Shown: positions 18,430 to 27,435, numbered from the stretch's first letter. The stretch: 64,000 nt of DNA from Providencia alcalifaciens (GCF_915403165.1 NZ_OU659204.1:124001-188000), one strand, 5' to 3'. The notes: generated from the letters alone by a model not told the origin. Numbers and translations: made by a program.

Positions 18430-19138
18430 GAAACTCGTCCTTTGCGCCATAGTCATTAATGGCTTTCCATTCAACCGCGCCTTGTCGTTGAACATGGGAA
18501 TAGGTGATGCTGCTAAACGGCGCAATCATGTTATTTCCCTTGGCTGCGCTCAACGGAACGGGTTTATTGGCAATTTTTACGCTGTCTAAGGTGATGTAGT
18601 ACGGGGAAGGATTGGACACTTGAACCCCATTATTCACGCTCGAAAATTTCAGCGATTTCATCGCTTGTGGCTGGGTCATGCCCAAATGATTCGGGCGATA
18701 AAACAGCTTGATGATATTTCCCGTTGATACCTGTACTGCACCATCAATATTATTTTGTGGGGCATTCAGCCCTTTTTCGCTGGTCGGCATAGCGACAGTA
18801 CGAAAATAAAAAACAGATTCTTTATCTTGTGGAAGTGCCACATTTTTTTTCATGATGCGCACTTGATTCGTGGAACCAGACTCTAATCGAAATAACGAAG
18901 GCGTCACTACAAAGGGAGTTTCACCATTGTCGCCATAGGGGGTTTGCAAAATCTGTGCTTTGACTAAATAAGGCGTAAGTGATTGGCTAGAGCTGGAGAT
19001 CCCCACGCTTTTTCCGGTGGTGTTATCACTTTCTGAAAAGATAATTCGAGTGGTGTCGATAGCGATCCCGGCTATCGATGAACCTGATAGCAATAGCAAG
19101 CCACCGCAGATCCCTTGCATAAATCGGTTATGTCGCAT
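18413..19138 (-). CDS. periplasmic pilus chaperone, operon 2 (first of three)
   Basis: A 241-residue PapD-like chaperone: signal peptide ending SGSSIAG, AIDTTRIIFSESDNTTGKSVG with the conserved Arg, NIIKLFYRPNHLG with the conserved Lys, and NPSPYYITLDSVKIANK. GAGGATAGACA lies before the ATG. It follows the major pilin gene behind a hairpin, the common pilin-chaperone order, and is followed by three more subunit genes. Confidence 0.93.
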   Translation of the reverse strand: MRHNRFMQGICGGLLLLSGSSIAGIAIDTTRIIFSESDNTTGKSVGISSSSQSLTPYLVKAQILQTPYGDNGETPFVVTPSLFRLESGSTNQVRIMKKNVALPQDKESVFYFRTVAMPTSEKGLNAPQNNIDGAVQVSTGNIIKLFYRPNHLGMTQPQAMKSLKFSSVNNGVQVSNPSPYYITLDSVKIANKPVPLSAAKGNNMIAPFSSITYSHVQRQGAVEWKAINDYGAKDEFHAQIQ

Positions 19139-19171
19139 TTGTCTATCCTCATAGTGTGCGTGGCAGAATGT

Positions 19172-19196
19172 AGGTAAGACGGTGCCCGCCTTACCT
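19172..19196 (-). terminator. stem-loop after the operon 2 major pilin gene
   Basis: An 11-bp stem with one mismatch (AGGTAAGACGG against CCGCCTTACCT) closes a 3-base loop, 27 bases after the pilin stop. No T-run follows, so it is more likely an mRNA-stabilising hairpin or weak attenuator than a full terminator. Confidence 0.55.
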
Positions 19197-19222
19197 CAGT
19201 CAACTGAGTTAATTAAATCGAA

Positions 19223-19765
19223 TTAGTCAACGATATAAGCAACTAAGATGGGTGCACTGTAGGAACCTGCATCAGGTGCATCTGTTGCCGTTGCCATACC
19301 GACTTTGAAGGTGTATTGAGCGTCAGTATTTTCTGGCTCAATGTTAAAGGCGATTTTTTCGCCATTAGTCACGGTTGCTTTAGCTTCGTCTTCAATCATA
19401 AAACCAACGGTTTTCGAATCGTCAGAAACAAAGAGGTTACGTTCGTTGTTACCCACTGAAGTAATACCTTGAATGATCAGGTTACCCTTTTCACCCTTGG
19501 CACAACCGACTAAAGTCACTGGCATATCAACGGTTGTAGAGGACATTGCATTGACAGCGGCAAAGTCTGAATCTGCTTTACCGACAGAGGTTTTTAAAAC
19601 ACCGACGTTTAAGACTGATTTACCACCATTGATGGTGACATTACAGGTTGTGTTGGTCAGGATCCCTTGCAGAGTCACTTCTGCAGAAGGTGCTGCCATT
19701 GCATTTAAACTGACACAGGAAGCGCCAGCGAATAATGTTGTTAACGCTAATTTTTTAAAAGCCAT
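19223..19765 (-). CDS. major fimbrial subunit (pilin), operon 2
   Basis: The 180-residue product has a signal peptide ending SLNAMAA, donor strand PSAEVTLQGILTNTTCNVTI, second Cys in TLVGCAKGEKGNLII, and C-terminal strand APILVAYIVD. First position in the operon and the hairpin after it mark it as the major pilin. The domain PSAEV..LQGI..NTTC is typical of enterobacterial FimA-like pilins. Confidence 0.92.
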   Translation of the reverse strand: MAFKKLALTTLFAGASCVSLNAMAAPSAEVTLQGILTNTTCNVTINGGKSVLNVGVLKTSVGKADSDFAAVNAMSSTTVDMPVTLVGCAKGEKGNLIIQGITSVGNNERNLFVSDDSKTVGFMIEDEAKATVTNGEKIAFNIEPENTDAQYTFKVGMATATDAPDAGSYSAPILVAYIVD

Positions 19766-20121
19766 ATTGAAATTCCTTTATATATAAAAAACAAAATAAA
19801 ACGTACTTCAAGAAACCCGTGAAAGTGGTGATACCTTTACCCATATTCACAGCAAAACAGTCGCGCTCATTGTGCTAGGGGCAAGCGTGACTACAATGAT
19901 TTTTCATTGATTTAATTTCCTTAATTAAAAAAGAATAGATAATTTTAAATAAGGCCATGTTTTAATGTTTATTAAAACAAATAGAAAATATCCATGATTA
20001 ATGGATTTTTTAATTTACTGGTTTTTTTATGGATTAATAGTATGAATATTAATTAATAAATCCGTTTAATTTAAATGAAATTAAATTTAACACTAATTTA
20101 GTGTTATTAATCCACTGTGAT
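19766..20121. other. non-coding region between MrpJ-like regulator and operon 2
   Basis: No gene was seen. The stretch must contain the operon 2 promoter on the minus strand. It includes a GC-richer segment at 19800-19890 and an AT-rich half towards the regulator, with a small inverted repeat at 20088-20106 just after the regulator stop. Confidence 0.6.
20088..20106 (-). terminator. weak hairpin after the MrpJ-like gene
   Basis: TAACACTA and its complement flank a 3-base loop 16 bases after the regulator stop codon. The following sequence is AAATTTAATTT rather than a clean T-run, so termination would be partial and the regulator could be co-transcribed with operon 2. Confidence 0.4.
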
Positions 20122-20445
20122 TTATTTTGAAATTAGAGCACCATGTTGCTCAAATAATAAACTAAACTCACCGTAAAGCTCAGGTTCCTTGGCTTCTATG
20201 CGTTCAGAAACAAAGAAGAAGAACGATTCTAAAGATACACCCAAGTAATGAAGTAAAAGACATAAAGTAGATAAAGTTATTTCACAAACACCATTTTCAT
20301 AGCGTGAAATCTGTTGTTGAGAGACTCCAATGAGTGAACCTAATTGTCTACCTGATAATAATCTTTTCCTTCTTAAGCTTGCAATTTCATCTGCGATAGC
20401 TTGAGAAAATGATTTTGTAATTCTCTCTATTTTTTTCAAACTCAT
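20122..20445 (-). CDS. MrpJ-like HTH (XRE) transcriptional regulator of operon 2
   Basis: A 107-residue protein with one Cro/C1-type helix-turn-helix: RRKRLLSGRQLGSLIGVSQQQISRYENG at about residues 28-55. The SQQQ-SRYE recognition helix is the signature of the MrpJ family, which in Proteus mirabilis links fimbrial expression to repression of motility. The open frame runs on to 20583, but AAGG before the ATG pair at 20448/20445 fixes the start there. It lies directly upstream of operon 2 on the same strand, about 360 bases from the pilin gene, and is a plausible regulator of it. Confidence 0.88.
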   Translation of the reverse strand: MSLKKIERITKSFSQAIADEIASLRRKRLLSGRQLGSLIGVSQQQISRYENGVCEITLSTLCLLLHYLGVSLESFFFFVSERIEAKEPELYGEFSLLFEQHGALISK

Positions 20446-21113
20446 CATAAACCTTAAATAAGAATCAATTTCAAAACATATTAAATAAAATAAATGCGTA
20501 AGCACGAATCTGTTTTTATTTTTAAACAAAATAGGAGTAAAAAACAATAGGGTAAAATTTGGCAATATTTTTAACCAAAGCATGATTTACACATTACCAA
20601 CACTGTGAGTTTGTTAAAATAAATAAATTACAAAAGGTTGCGATATCCATACTCGTAATGTGGCTTAAAGCGCCAGTGAAAAAATCTCAATAAATCCTTT
20701 ATAGTAGTAAATTTTAGATTTATATATCGTTATAAATATATTTTCATAGTTACATTTTAAGAAAATCCAATGGTATGAATGTTTGATAATGCAAAATATA
20801 AAAATAACAGTAAAATTCAGTTAGATAGGCTGTGCGTTGTTAAATACATGTTTAGTAACAATTATGAATTCAAAAAAATGAGATATACAAAATATGTCGA
20901 AATGTTATTTCAATGACATTTAATGACATTTAATTTCACTTAAGTTGTTGGTGTTTGTGATTCAGATCACATTAAGATGTATTTAAAATGACACATACAT
21001 TTAAGACGCTGGTTTTATTTGTGGGGTTGAAACAAATTCAGATTATTGTTGGTCACACCGACATTTTTGAGGGGAATTGATGACATCATGTTTCCATCAC
21101 TCATCGAGCAAGA
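20446..21113. other. non-coding region with an isolated CRP site
   Basis: No intact gene was found. The stretch is AT-rich up to about 20940, followed by a textbook CRP-binding palindrome at 20956-20971. A short open frame starting near 21046 runs into the decayed yaiL fragment and has no recognisable family of its own. Confidence 0.6.
20956..20971. promoter_or_regulatory. CRP (cAMP receptor protein) binding site
   Basis: TGTGA-TTCAGA-TCACA matches both conserved half-sites of the CRP consensus exactly, flanked by T on each side. The gene it once controlled is not evident: the sequence downstream on the plus strand is the yaiL/ecpB pseudogene, and the regulator upstream on the minus strand starts about 510 bases away. 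It may be a relic of a lost promoter. Confidence 0.7.
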
Positions 21114-21400
21114 ATCGCAAAACTTACCTTACAAGAGCAAATGCTCCAAGCGGGACTCATCACCAGTAAAAATGGTGAAAGTACAGTGCACAGCGAAGAA
21201 ATCACGAGTACAGGCTAAAGAAGTCAAAGAAGTCAGAAAAGCGGTAGAAGAGAATAAAAAGCGCAGCTCGAGCGCGATAAGCAACTGAGTGATCAATAAA
21301 AGCAAGCGGCATTGACTAAAGAGTATAAAGCTCAGGTGAAGCAGCTGATTGAAATGAACAAAATTGACGTGGTGAAAGGCGATATCAGCTTTAACTTCAT
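21114..21400 (+). pseudogene. 5' fragment of a second yaiL copy
   Basis: The stretch parallels the intact yaiL gene from its first codon (29743) for about 290 bases; in the first 60 positions I count four differences. The start codon has become ATC, and several single-base insertions or deletions and a TGA disrupt the frame. The similarity breaks off where intact yaiL encodes the end of the ISFNF block, and sequence of ecpB begins at once. A non-functional relic. Confidence 0.9.
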
Positions 21401-21818
21401 ATGAAGACTCATTAGCAAAAGAAATTGAAAATACGGTTAATACAGCAAGGCTCGTTAATTTAACTATCTAGAAAATAGACTCGTCACTTGAGAATGGAAA
21501 AATTATTCCAGTAACGGATCCCAACGAAATATCATCAACTCCCGCTAATTTGATTTTTCCTGAGCAAGAAAAAGATGTTTTTAAAATTATTTATCAAAGC
21601 CTCAAAGCCTCAAAGCCTCAAAGCCTCAAAGCCGATAAATAACGTTATTACCGATTAAATTTGAAAGATGACCCTATTTGGTGAAAGCGATGTTAAAAAG
21701 AGTGCAAAATCTGCCTCAGCGATAACTTCAGCGACCATTATCACTATCTTGGTTTTTTACACAAGAATTGAAAAAATTGATTACCTATATGCAAACTCTC
21801 AAGTTTCCAATATAGGGG
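21401..21818 (+). pseudogene. internal fragment of a second ecpB copy
   Basis: From 21401 the sequence follows intact ecpB starting at 33654 (constant offset of 12253 at first; 58 of 60 bases identical over 21404-21463). A GAG codon has become TAG at 21470-21472, further frameshifts follow, and a run of five TCAAAGCC units replaces part of the gene at 21594-21633. Similarity ends near 21818 at the point corresponding to SQVSNIGN in EcpB. It is fused directly to the yaiL fragment, without the rluA-like, cold-shock, regulator and ecpA genes that lie between the intact copies. Confidence 0.9.
21594..21633 (+). repeat. five tandem TCAAAGCC units inside the ecpB pseudogene
   Basis: Five exact 8-bp copies occur where the intact gene has a single TCAAGGCCC. 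Because 8 is not a multiple of 3, each added unit shifts the frame. This looks like slippage after the gene lost function. Confidence 0.95.
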
Positions 21819-22421
21819 AGTGGGAATGTGTAAATTGATGAGAAATTATATTTTTTATTCAATTATTAATGTCTCAATTTAAAATGGTATTTTTTAAGAT
21901 AAATTAATTGTATCACTTAATTACAGTGATTAATTATTTATAACAAGGATTTAATTGTAATTTCATGCAGATTCTTACTCGAAAAAAGAGTGCGGCTTAA
22001 TGGTTTGATTTATTTTGATTTTTTTGTTTTATAGTTTCTTTCTTGATGTTTTCATTACTCTCTATTTGTGTTTTTTTGATGATAATTAAGTTTTTTTGTT
22101 ACTATTTGCTAGTAATTATTAAAAAACGTTAATTTTAGGTAAAAGTATTGTTTTTATTATTTTTATAGATATAAATATTGGAATGTTAATGTCTAAATCT
22201 GATTTATTTAAAAAGAATAAAAACTTTAATATTACGTAATGTGCTGTTATATAAAAAAATAATTGAATTGTAAAAAGTGTAAATATAGCTATTTTTGCAG
22301 AGTCTAATATTTCCATAAGTTTGATTTAAAATAATCATTCTTTATAATTGTAAGCACTTAAGGAAACTATTCTTAAAACCAATTAAGTTAAAGGTGTTAA
22401 TTTTAGGTGCAGTTATTAATT
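21819..22421. other. AT-rich non-coding region upstream of the operon 3 regulator
   Basis: No gene is supported. Short open frames here (for example one on the minus strand at 22119-22316) are rich in Ile, Phe and Lys as expected from chance AT-rich sequence and lack a ribosome binding site. The promoter of the regulator at 22422 must lie within the last 100 bases. Confidence 0.6.
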
Positions 22422-22760
22422 ATGAATAAAACTAATTTGGATTTAAAAAAAGACAGTTCATCAGAGAATATATTTTCCCTATGTTGTGGGCTAGTCATAA
22501 GGAAAATTCGAAAAGAAAATGGTATTTCTGCATGTGAGTTAGCAAAAAAAGTAAATATTTCTCAGCAGCAGATGTCCCGTTATGAACGTGGAATCAATAA
22601 GTTTAGTATTGATATGTTATTTGATATAACAGTTGCTTTAAATATTCCATTTGAAAGATTAATCAAATATGTTGTTTCTGAGGTTCAAAAATTACCTTCA
22701 GACAGTGCCGCTATATTAAAAAATAAAATATTAGCTTCTGATATGATTTATTTTTATTAA
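22422..22760 (+). CDS. MrpJ-like HTH (XRE) transcriptional regulator of operon 3
   Basis: The 112-residue protein has one XRE-type helix-turn-helix, IRKENGISACELAKKVNISQQQMSRYERG, with the MrpJ-type SQQQxSRYE helix, then a helical C-terminal half. ATG 22422 is chosen; a GTG at 22407 in frame is possible, both having AGGTG-like sequences upstream. It lies 140 bases before the operon 3 pilin gene on the same strand, separated by the TTTA repeat tract. In Proteus, mrpJ lies at the end of the mrp operon; here the order is reversed. Confidence 0.87.
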   Translation: MNKTNLDLKKDSSSENIFSLCCGLVIRKIRKENGISACELAKKVNISQQQMSRYERGINKFSIDMLFDITVALNIPFERLIKYVVSEVQKLPSDSAAILKNKILASDMIYFY

Positions 22761-22766
22761 CCGAAA

Positions 22767-22839
<73 letters not shown>

Positions 22840-22863
22840 AACACATGTAATTGGTTATATGTG

Positions 22864-22887
22864 TATCTATATCTATATCTATATCTA
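22864..22887 (+). repeat. four tandem copies of TATCTA before the pilin start
   Basis: Four exact hexanucleotide copies lie 15 bases before the pilin ATG. They are open in the pilin frame and would encode Tyr-Leu repeats after a GTG at 22861, but the ATG at 22903 with GAGGA and a normal signal peptide is the better start. The tract therefore lies in the leader next to the ribosome binding site. Confidence 0.95.
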
Positions 22888-22902
22888 TCGTTTGAGGACA
22901 GT

Positions 22903-23436
22903 ATGAAAAAAATTATTTTAGCAACTATGATTTCTGGCGTAATGAGTACATCTGCATTAGCTGTTAATGCAGGTAGCGGAACAGTAACATTTTCTGGTTC
23001 TATTATTGAAGCGCCGTGTTCTATTGCTCCGGGTGAAGAAAACCAAGAAGTCGCATTGGGCCAAGTATCTAATGTGACTTTAGATAATGGTGGCGAATCA
23101 TCGGCACAGCCTTTCCAGATTAAGTTAGAAGGTTGTAATCTCAAAGGTGATAATCAAGTGGCTGTCACCTTTAAAGGAACCGAAGTGGGAACCAATACGG
23201 GCTATTTACAAATTACGGGCGATGCAACTGGTGCAGCAGTCAAGATCATGAGTGGCTCCGGCTCTCAAATTAAAGTTAACTCTAGTGCTAAACAAAATTA
23301 TGTTGAAGGAAATAATACATTAAAATTCCAAGCATCATTAATTGGATTAAAATTAGTTGATAAAGATAGCAAAGTTATTCCTGTAACACCCGGTAAATTC
23401 CAAGCTGTGACTAACTTTACATTAGCATATAACTAA
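22903..23436 (+). CDS. major fimbrial subunit (pilin), operon 3
   Basis: A 177-residue pilin with signal peptide MKKIILATMISGVMSTSALA, donor strand GSGTVTFSGSIIEAPCSIAPG, second Cys in KLEGCNLKGDNQVAV, and terminal strand FQAVTNFTLAYN. The SGTVTF.GSIIEAPCSI pattern is that of MrpA/PapA-like pilins. GAGGA precedes the ATG by 4-5 bases. It is the first gene of operon 3, with two tandem repeat tracts immediately upstream and a hairpin after it. Confidence 0.93.
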   Translation: MKKIILATMISGVMSTSALAVNAGSGTVTFSGSIIEAPCSIAPGEENQEVALGQVSNVTLDNGGESSAQPFQIKLEGCNLKGDNQVAVTFKGTEVGTNTGYLQITGDATGAAVKIMSGSGSQIKVNSSAKQNYVEGNNTLKFQASLIGLKLVDKDSKVIPVTPGKFQAVTNFTLAYN

Positions 23437-23460
23437 ATAAATCTTTATAAGATGCTCTTT

Positions 23461-23487
23461 CACCACGAGTTAATGAGACTCGTGGTG
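23461..23487 (+). terminator. stem-loop after the operon 3 major pilin gene
   Basis: A perfect 10-bp stem (CACCACGAGT and complement) with a 7-base loop lies 24 bases after the pilin stop. The following TATATCTTA is not a true T-run, so it may attenuate or stabilise the pilin mRNA rather than end it. Confidence 0.6.
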
Positions 23488-23507
23488 TATATCTTAATGG
23501 CTATAAT

Positions 23508-24032
23508 ATGAGAATAAATAAAAAAGAAGTTATTTTTTTATTACCATTTATATTAATATTTTCCAGATATTCTTTTGCAAAAAACTCAATGGATTTAATA
23601 ATGCAAGGCAGCATTATCGATACCGCGTGCGCTATTGATACAGGATCTTATGAACAGTCTATTGATATGGGAGTTTTACCTCTCTCATTAATAAAGAATC
23701 AAGGTGAGGGACAAGCTCAGGATTTTTTTATTACATTAATTGGTTGCAAGCTAATGTCTTATTCAGGGGAACTGTGGAAAACTTTTGATATTTCATTTGA
23801 AGCTCCAGTTAATGGCAATTGGTTTTCCGTGTCAGGTTCTGCTCAAGGCATTGCATTATCATTAACTGATTCAACTGGAGAGAATATCAGCCCTGGGAAA
23901 AAATTATCGCCTCAAAATATAAAGGATGGTAATCACCTTTTAAATTACCAATTTAAAATTGTTTCAGATAGAACACCACTACGTGCTGGGAAATATCAAG
24001 CATCGATCCGTTTTAAACTTGATTACTACTAA
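23508..24032 (+). CDS. fimbrial minor subunit, operon 3 (MrpB/PapH-like position)
   Basis: The 174-residue pilin-like protein has a signal peptide ending RYSFA, donor strand MDLIMQGSIIDTACAIDTGS, second Cys in TLIGCKLMSYSG, and ends ASIRFKLDYY. It sits between pilin and usher, the position of MrpB in Proteus and of PapH, the terminator that anchors the fibre, in P pili. Whether it is an anchor is inference from position. The ribosome binding site is weak. Confidence 0.85.
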   Translation: MRINKKEVIFLLPFILIFSRYSFAKNSMDLIMQGSIIDTACAIDTGSYEQSIDMGVLPLSLIKNQGEGQAQDFFITLIGCKLMSYSGELWKTFDISFEAPVNGNWFSVSGSAQGIALSLTDSTGENISPGKKLSPQNIKDGNHLLNYQFKIVSDRTPLRAGKYQASIRFKLDYY

Positions 24033-24067
24033 ATAATAAATTATTGATAGATTTTAGGAATGTTTTT

Positions 24068-26569
24068 ATGTCTTCGTTACCTATTCATACACTGCAACTA
24101 AAATTTTTAAGTATTATTCTTGGATTAATAGTCGGTTTTATTTCATTAACAGCGACTGCGACTAATTATATGGAATTTAATACTGACATTTTAGATTTAG
24201 AAGACAAAAATAACATTGACTTAAACCAGTTCTCTCGTGCTGGGTATATTATGCCTGGTGTTTATAATTTTACGTTAAAAGTTAACAATGAACAGATCTC
24301 TGATGTCGAGATACCTTACTATATAAGTGAGCATGACCCCGAGAATAGTTTACCTTGTTTATCCCCTGAATTGGTTAATCAATTAGAATTAACTCCAGAG
24401 TCATTGAAAAAATTGACATGGTGGCATGAGGGGCTGTGCCTTAATGAGAAAAGCTTACCCGGATTATTATTGAGAGGGGATTTAGCGACATCATCGTTAT
24501 ATGTCAGTATTCCTCAAGCTTATATGGAATATACCTCACCAAATTGGGATCCGCCTTCCCGTTGGGATGATGGAATATCGGCATTACTTTTTGATTATAA
24601 TGTCAATGCGAATACAACACGCTCCTACATTGGAGGCACAGATTCATCCTCGGTAAACAGCAATGGGGTGACGGGGATTAATTTGGGCGCTTGGCGGTTT
24701 AGAGCTGACTGGCAGAGTCGTTATATCTATACCACAGGTCGACAAGGTAGCAACCAAACTGATTTCACTTGGAACCGTTTTTATGCTTATCGGGCATTGT
24801 CGGCATTAAAGGCTAAATTAGTGTTGGGTGAAGACTATTTGGCCTCAAATATTTTTGATGGATTCCGATTTCTTGGTGCTAGCCTCCAATCTGAATTGAG
24901 TATGATGCCTCCAAATTTACGTGGATATGCACCGGAAATAACAGGGATAGCAAAAAGTAATGCGACGGTAATTGTCATGCAACAAGGGCGAGTATTGCAT
25001 GAAACCCAAGTTGCTTCAGGACCTTTTCGCATCCAAAATTTAAGTGATGCCATAACGGGAACGTTGGATGTCATTGTTAAAGAACAAGATGGCTCTGTTC
25101 AAGAATTTCAGGTTGATACAGCAAATTTGCCCTATCTGACAAGGCCAGGACAAGTTCAATATAAATTAGCGTTAGGACAGCCAACGAATATCAACCGTCA
25201 AAGTGAAGGGGAAAATTTTATTACGGGAGAATTCTCTTGGGGTATAAGCAATGGCTGGTCTTTAATTGGCGGCAGTTTAAATAGCCAAAATTATAATGCG
25301 TTATCTATTGGTTTTGGCCGTGACCTACTTGCCTTTGGCGCACTTTCATTTGATGTAACACAGTCTATTGTTCGTTTGTCGGGTGAAGATACATTAAGTG
25401 GTGGCTCATATCGTATCAACTACTCTAAGCGATTTGAACAATTCGATAGCCAAATACAATTTGCAGGCTATCGTTTTTCGGAGCGTAGCTATATGAGTAT
25501 GAGTGATTTTCTGAATACCCAAAAAACGGGTGAACGCTATTACGGTAGTAAGGAGTTGTACACGATATCAATGAATAAAAATTTCAACGATATAGGGCTA
25601 TCATTATATTTAAACTACAACCATCAGACATATTGGGATCGACCGGACAATGATTATTATAGTTTGATGCTATCGAAATATATGGATATCGGTTCGATTA
25701 AAAATGTGAGTATCAGTGTATCTGCTAATCGTAGTTTCTATAATGAAGTTAAAGATGATAGCGCTTATGTATCATTATCTTTCCCATTAAGTAATGGGGC
25801 CAATATTGGCTATTCGATGAATACAAGCCGTGATGATACCACCAACCGAATTTCTTATTACGATCGATTAGGCGATAGAACAAATTATCAAATCAGTGCT
25901 GGAGCTAATCGAAAAGGCGGCACCGCAAGTGCCTTTATTACTCATCAAGGTGATAATGCTCGTTGGTCGGCCAATGCGAGTCATACGAATAATCAATACA
26001 GTGCTGTTGGTTTGTCTGCTGCAGGTGGCTTTACCTTGACGACAGAAGGTGCGGTAGCTCACCGCATGAATAATCTAGGTGGAACTCGCCTACTTGTTGA
26101 TACGGATAGTGTTCCCGATATTGCTATTCGTGGTGTTGGCCCTCCAGTCAAATCGAATCGATTTGGGAAAGCGGTTATTTCCGATGTCAGTAGCTATTAT
26201 CGTAACAAGGCTCAAATTGATTTAAATAAACTGCCTGAAGATGTTGATGCCCAGCAGTCAGTTGTTCAAGCAACATTAACGGAAGGGGCGGTAGGATATC
26301 GTTCATTTTTCGTTATTTCAGGTCAAAAAATAATGACCGTAATTGCATTAAGTGATGGCTCTCACCCCCCATTGGGTGCCCAGGTGACAAATCACAAAAA
26401 ACAAAATGTTGGGATTGTTGGTGATTTAGGTAATACCTATATTAGTGGTGTTCATTCCTCCGAAGTTATGAATGTCTCATGGGGTAAAAATAGGTCTTGT
26501 GAAATTATTTTCCCATCTGAACTAATGAATCAAGAAATCCAAGATAGCTTATTACTTCCTTGCCAGTAA
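24068..26569 (+). CDS. fimbrial outer membrane usher, operon 3 (PapC/MrpC-like)
   Basis: The 833-residue usher starts at ATG 24068 with AGGAATG upstream; an in-frame start at 24044 is less likely. Features: N-terminal domain (FNTDILDLEDKNNIDLNQFS, LPCLSPELVNQLEL with its Cys partner in GLCLNE), plug-flanking LRGYAPEITGIAKSNATV and VASGPFRIQNLSD, barrel, and C-terminal Cys pair (NRSCEIIFP...LLPCQ). It assembles and secretes the operon 3 fibre. Confidence 0.94.
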   Translation: MSSLPIHTLQLKFLSIILGLIVGFISLTATATNYMEFNTDILDLEDKNNIDLNQFSRAGYIMPGVYNFTLKVNNEQISDVEIPYYISEHDPENSLPCLSPELVNQLELTPESLKKLTWWHEGLCLNEKSLPGLLLRGDLATSSLYVSIPQAYMEYTSPNWDPPSRWDDGISALLFDYNVNANTTRSYIGGTDSSSVNSNGVTGINLGAWRFRADWQSRYIYTTGRQGSNQTDFTWNRFYAYRALSALKAKLVLGEDYLASNIFDGFRFLGASLQSELSMMPPNLRGYAPEITGIAKSNATVIVMQQGRVLHETQVASGPFRIQNLSDAITGTLDVIVKEQDGSVQEFQVDTANLPYLTRPGQVQYKLALGQPTNINRQSEGENFITGEFSWGISNGWSLIGGSLNSQNYNALSIGFGRDLLAFGALSFDVTQSIVRLSGEDTLSGGSYRINYSKRFEQFDSQIQFAGYRFSERSYMSMSDFLNTQKTGERYYGSKELYTISMNKNFNDIGLSLYLNYNHQTYWDRPDNDYYSLMLSKYMDIGSIKNVSISVSANRSFYNEVKDDSAYVSLSFPLSNGANIGYSMNTSRDDTTNRISYYDRLGDRTNYQISAGANRKGGTASAFITHQGDNARWSANASHTNNQYSAVGLSAAGGFTLTTEGAVAHRMNNLGGTRLLVDTDSVPDIAIRGVGPPVKSNRFGKAVISDVSSYYRNKAQIDLNKLPEDVDAQQSVVQATLTEGAVGYRSFFVISGQKIMTVIALSDGSHPPLGAQVTNHKKQNVGIVGDLGNTYISGVHSSEVMNVSWGKNRSCEIIFPSELMNQEIQDSLLLPCQ

Positions 26570-26660
26570 GCAATTAAAAGCTAAAAAACTCAATCATTTT
26601 TCATTTTAAACGACGATTGAATTTAACCAGATAAAAGTAATAGATAAAGGTAATAATCGA

Positions 26661-27401
26661 ATGAATATTAAAACGATATTAATCAGTGGTATTTTGGGCT
26701 CTTTAGCCCTAATGAATGTATCTGAGGCTGCAGTATCATTAGATAGAACAAGAATTATATTTGATGGGGAAAATAAGTCAGTTTCGCTAAATATTAATAA
26801 TAATAATAAACAGCTTCCATATCTTGCTCAGGGATGGATTGAAAATGAAGAAAGTAAAAAAATAACATCGCCATTAATTGTACTTCCACCGGTTCAACGA
26901 TTAGAACCAGGGAAATCAAGCCAAATGAAAATTGAATCTCTACCCAGTATAAAAAATTTACCACAGGATAGAGAATCTTTATTCTATTTTAATATGCGTG
27001 AAATTCCGCCTAAAAGTGATAAACCAAATATATTACAGATTGCATTACAAACAAAAATAAAATTATTTTATCGTCCGGCTGTTATTGCACCACAACAAAA
27101 TAGCGCGCCATGGCAAGAAAAAATGCAGCTTGAAAGAAAAGGGAATCTTGTTATTGCAAAGAACCCAACACCTTATTACATCACAATAATTAATGCTGGT
27201 GCTCATGCAAATACGGATGCAAAAGAATTTAATCCCATCATGATCACACCGTTTGGTGAGGAAAACATAGGAATAACAAGTGAACAGTTAGGAAATACGC
27301 CAGTCATTACCTATATCAATGATTATGGTGGTCGCCCAAAACTGACGTTTGATTGTAAAAATACAATATGCTCCGTTGTATCAAATTCATTAACTAAATA
27401 A
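26661..27401 (+). CDS. periplasmic pilus chaperone, operon 3 (PapD/MrpD-like)
   Basis: A 246-residue PapD-like chaperone with signal peptide ending NVSEAA, VSLDRTRIIFDGENKSVSLN carrying the conserved Arg, TKIKLFYRPAVIAP carrying the conserved Lys, and NPTPYYITIINAGAHA. An extra pair of cysteines occurs at the C-terminus (TFDCKNTICSVV), as in PapD itself. AAAGG lies before the ATG. It follows the usher by about 90 bases, the usher-chaperone order of P-type operons. Confidence 0.93.
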   Translation: MNIKTILISGILGSLALMNVSEAAVSLDRTRIIFDGENKSVSLNINNNNKQLPYLAQGWIENEESKKITSPLIVLPPVQRLEPGKSSQMKIESLPSIKNLPQDRESLFYFNMREIPPKSDKPNILQIALQTKIKLFYRPAVIAPQQNSAPWQEKMQLERKGNLVIAKNPTPYYITIINAGAHANTDAKEFNPIMITPFGEENIGITSEQLGNTPVITYINDYGGRPKLTFDCKNTICSVVSNSLTK

Positions 27402-27435
27402 TAAAGCCAAAATGAAGCTAAATGGAGATATCTTT

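Noticed and set aside
22119..22316. 65-codon minus-strand open frame upstream of the operon 3 regulator
   Set aside because: Composition is almost only Ile, Phe, Leu, Lys and Asn as expected from chance AT-rich DNA, there is no ribosome binding site, and no motif is recognisable.
22861..22902. GTG-initiated N-terminal extension of the pilin encoding Tyr-Leu repeats
   Set aside because: It would put a repetitive peptide before a complete signal sequence; ATG 22903 has GAGGA in front. The repeat is more likely leader DNA, though in-frame openness was noted.
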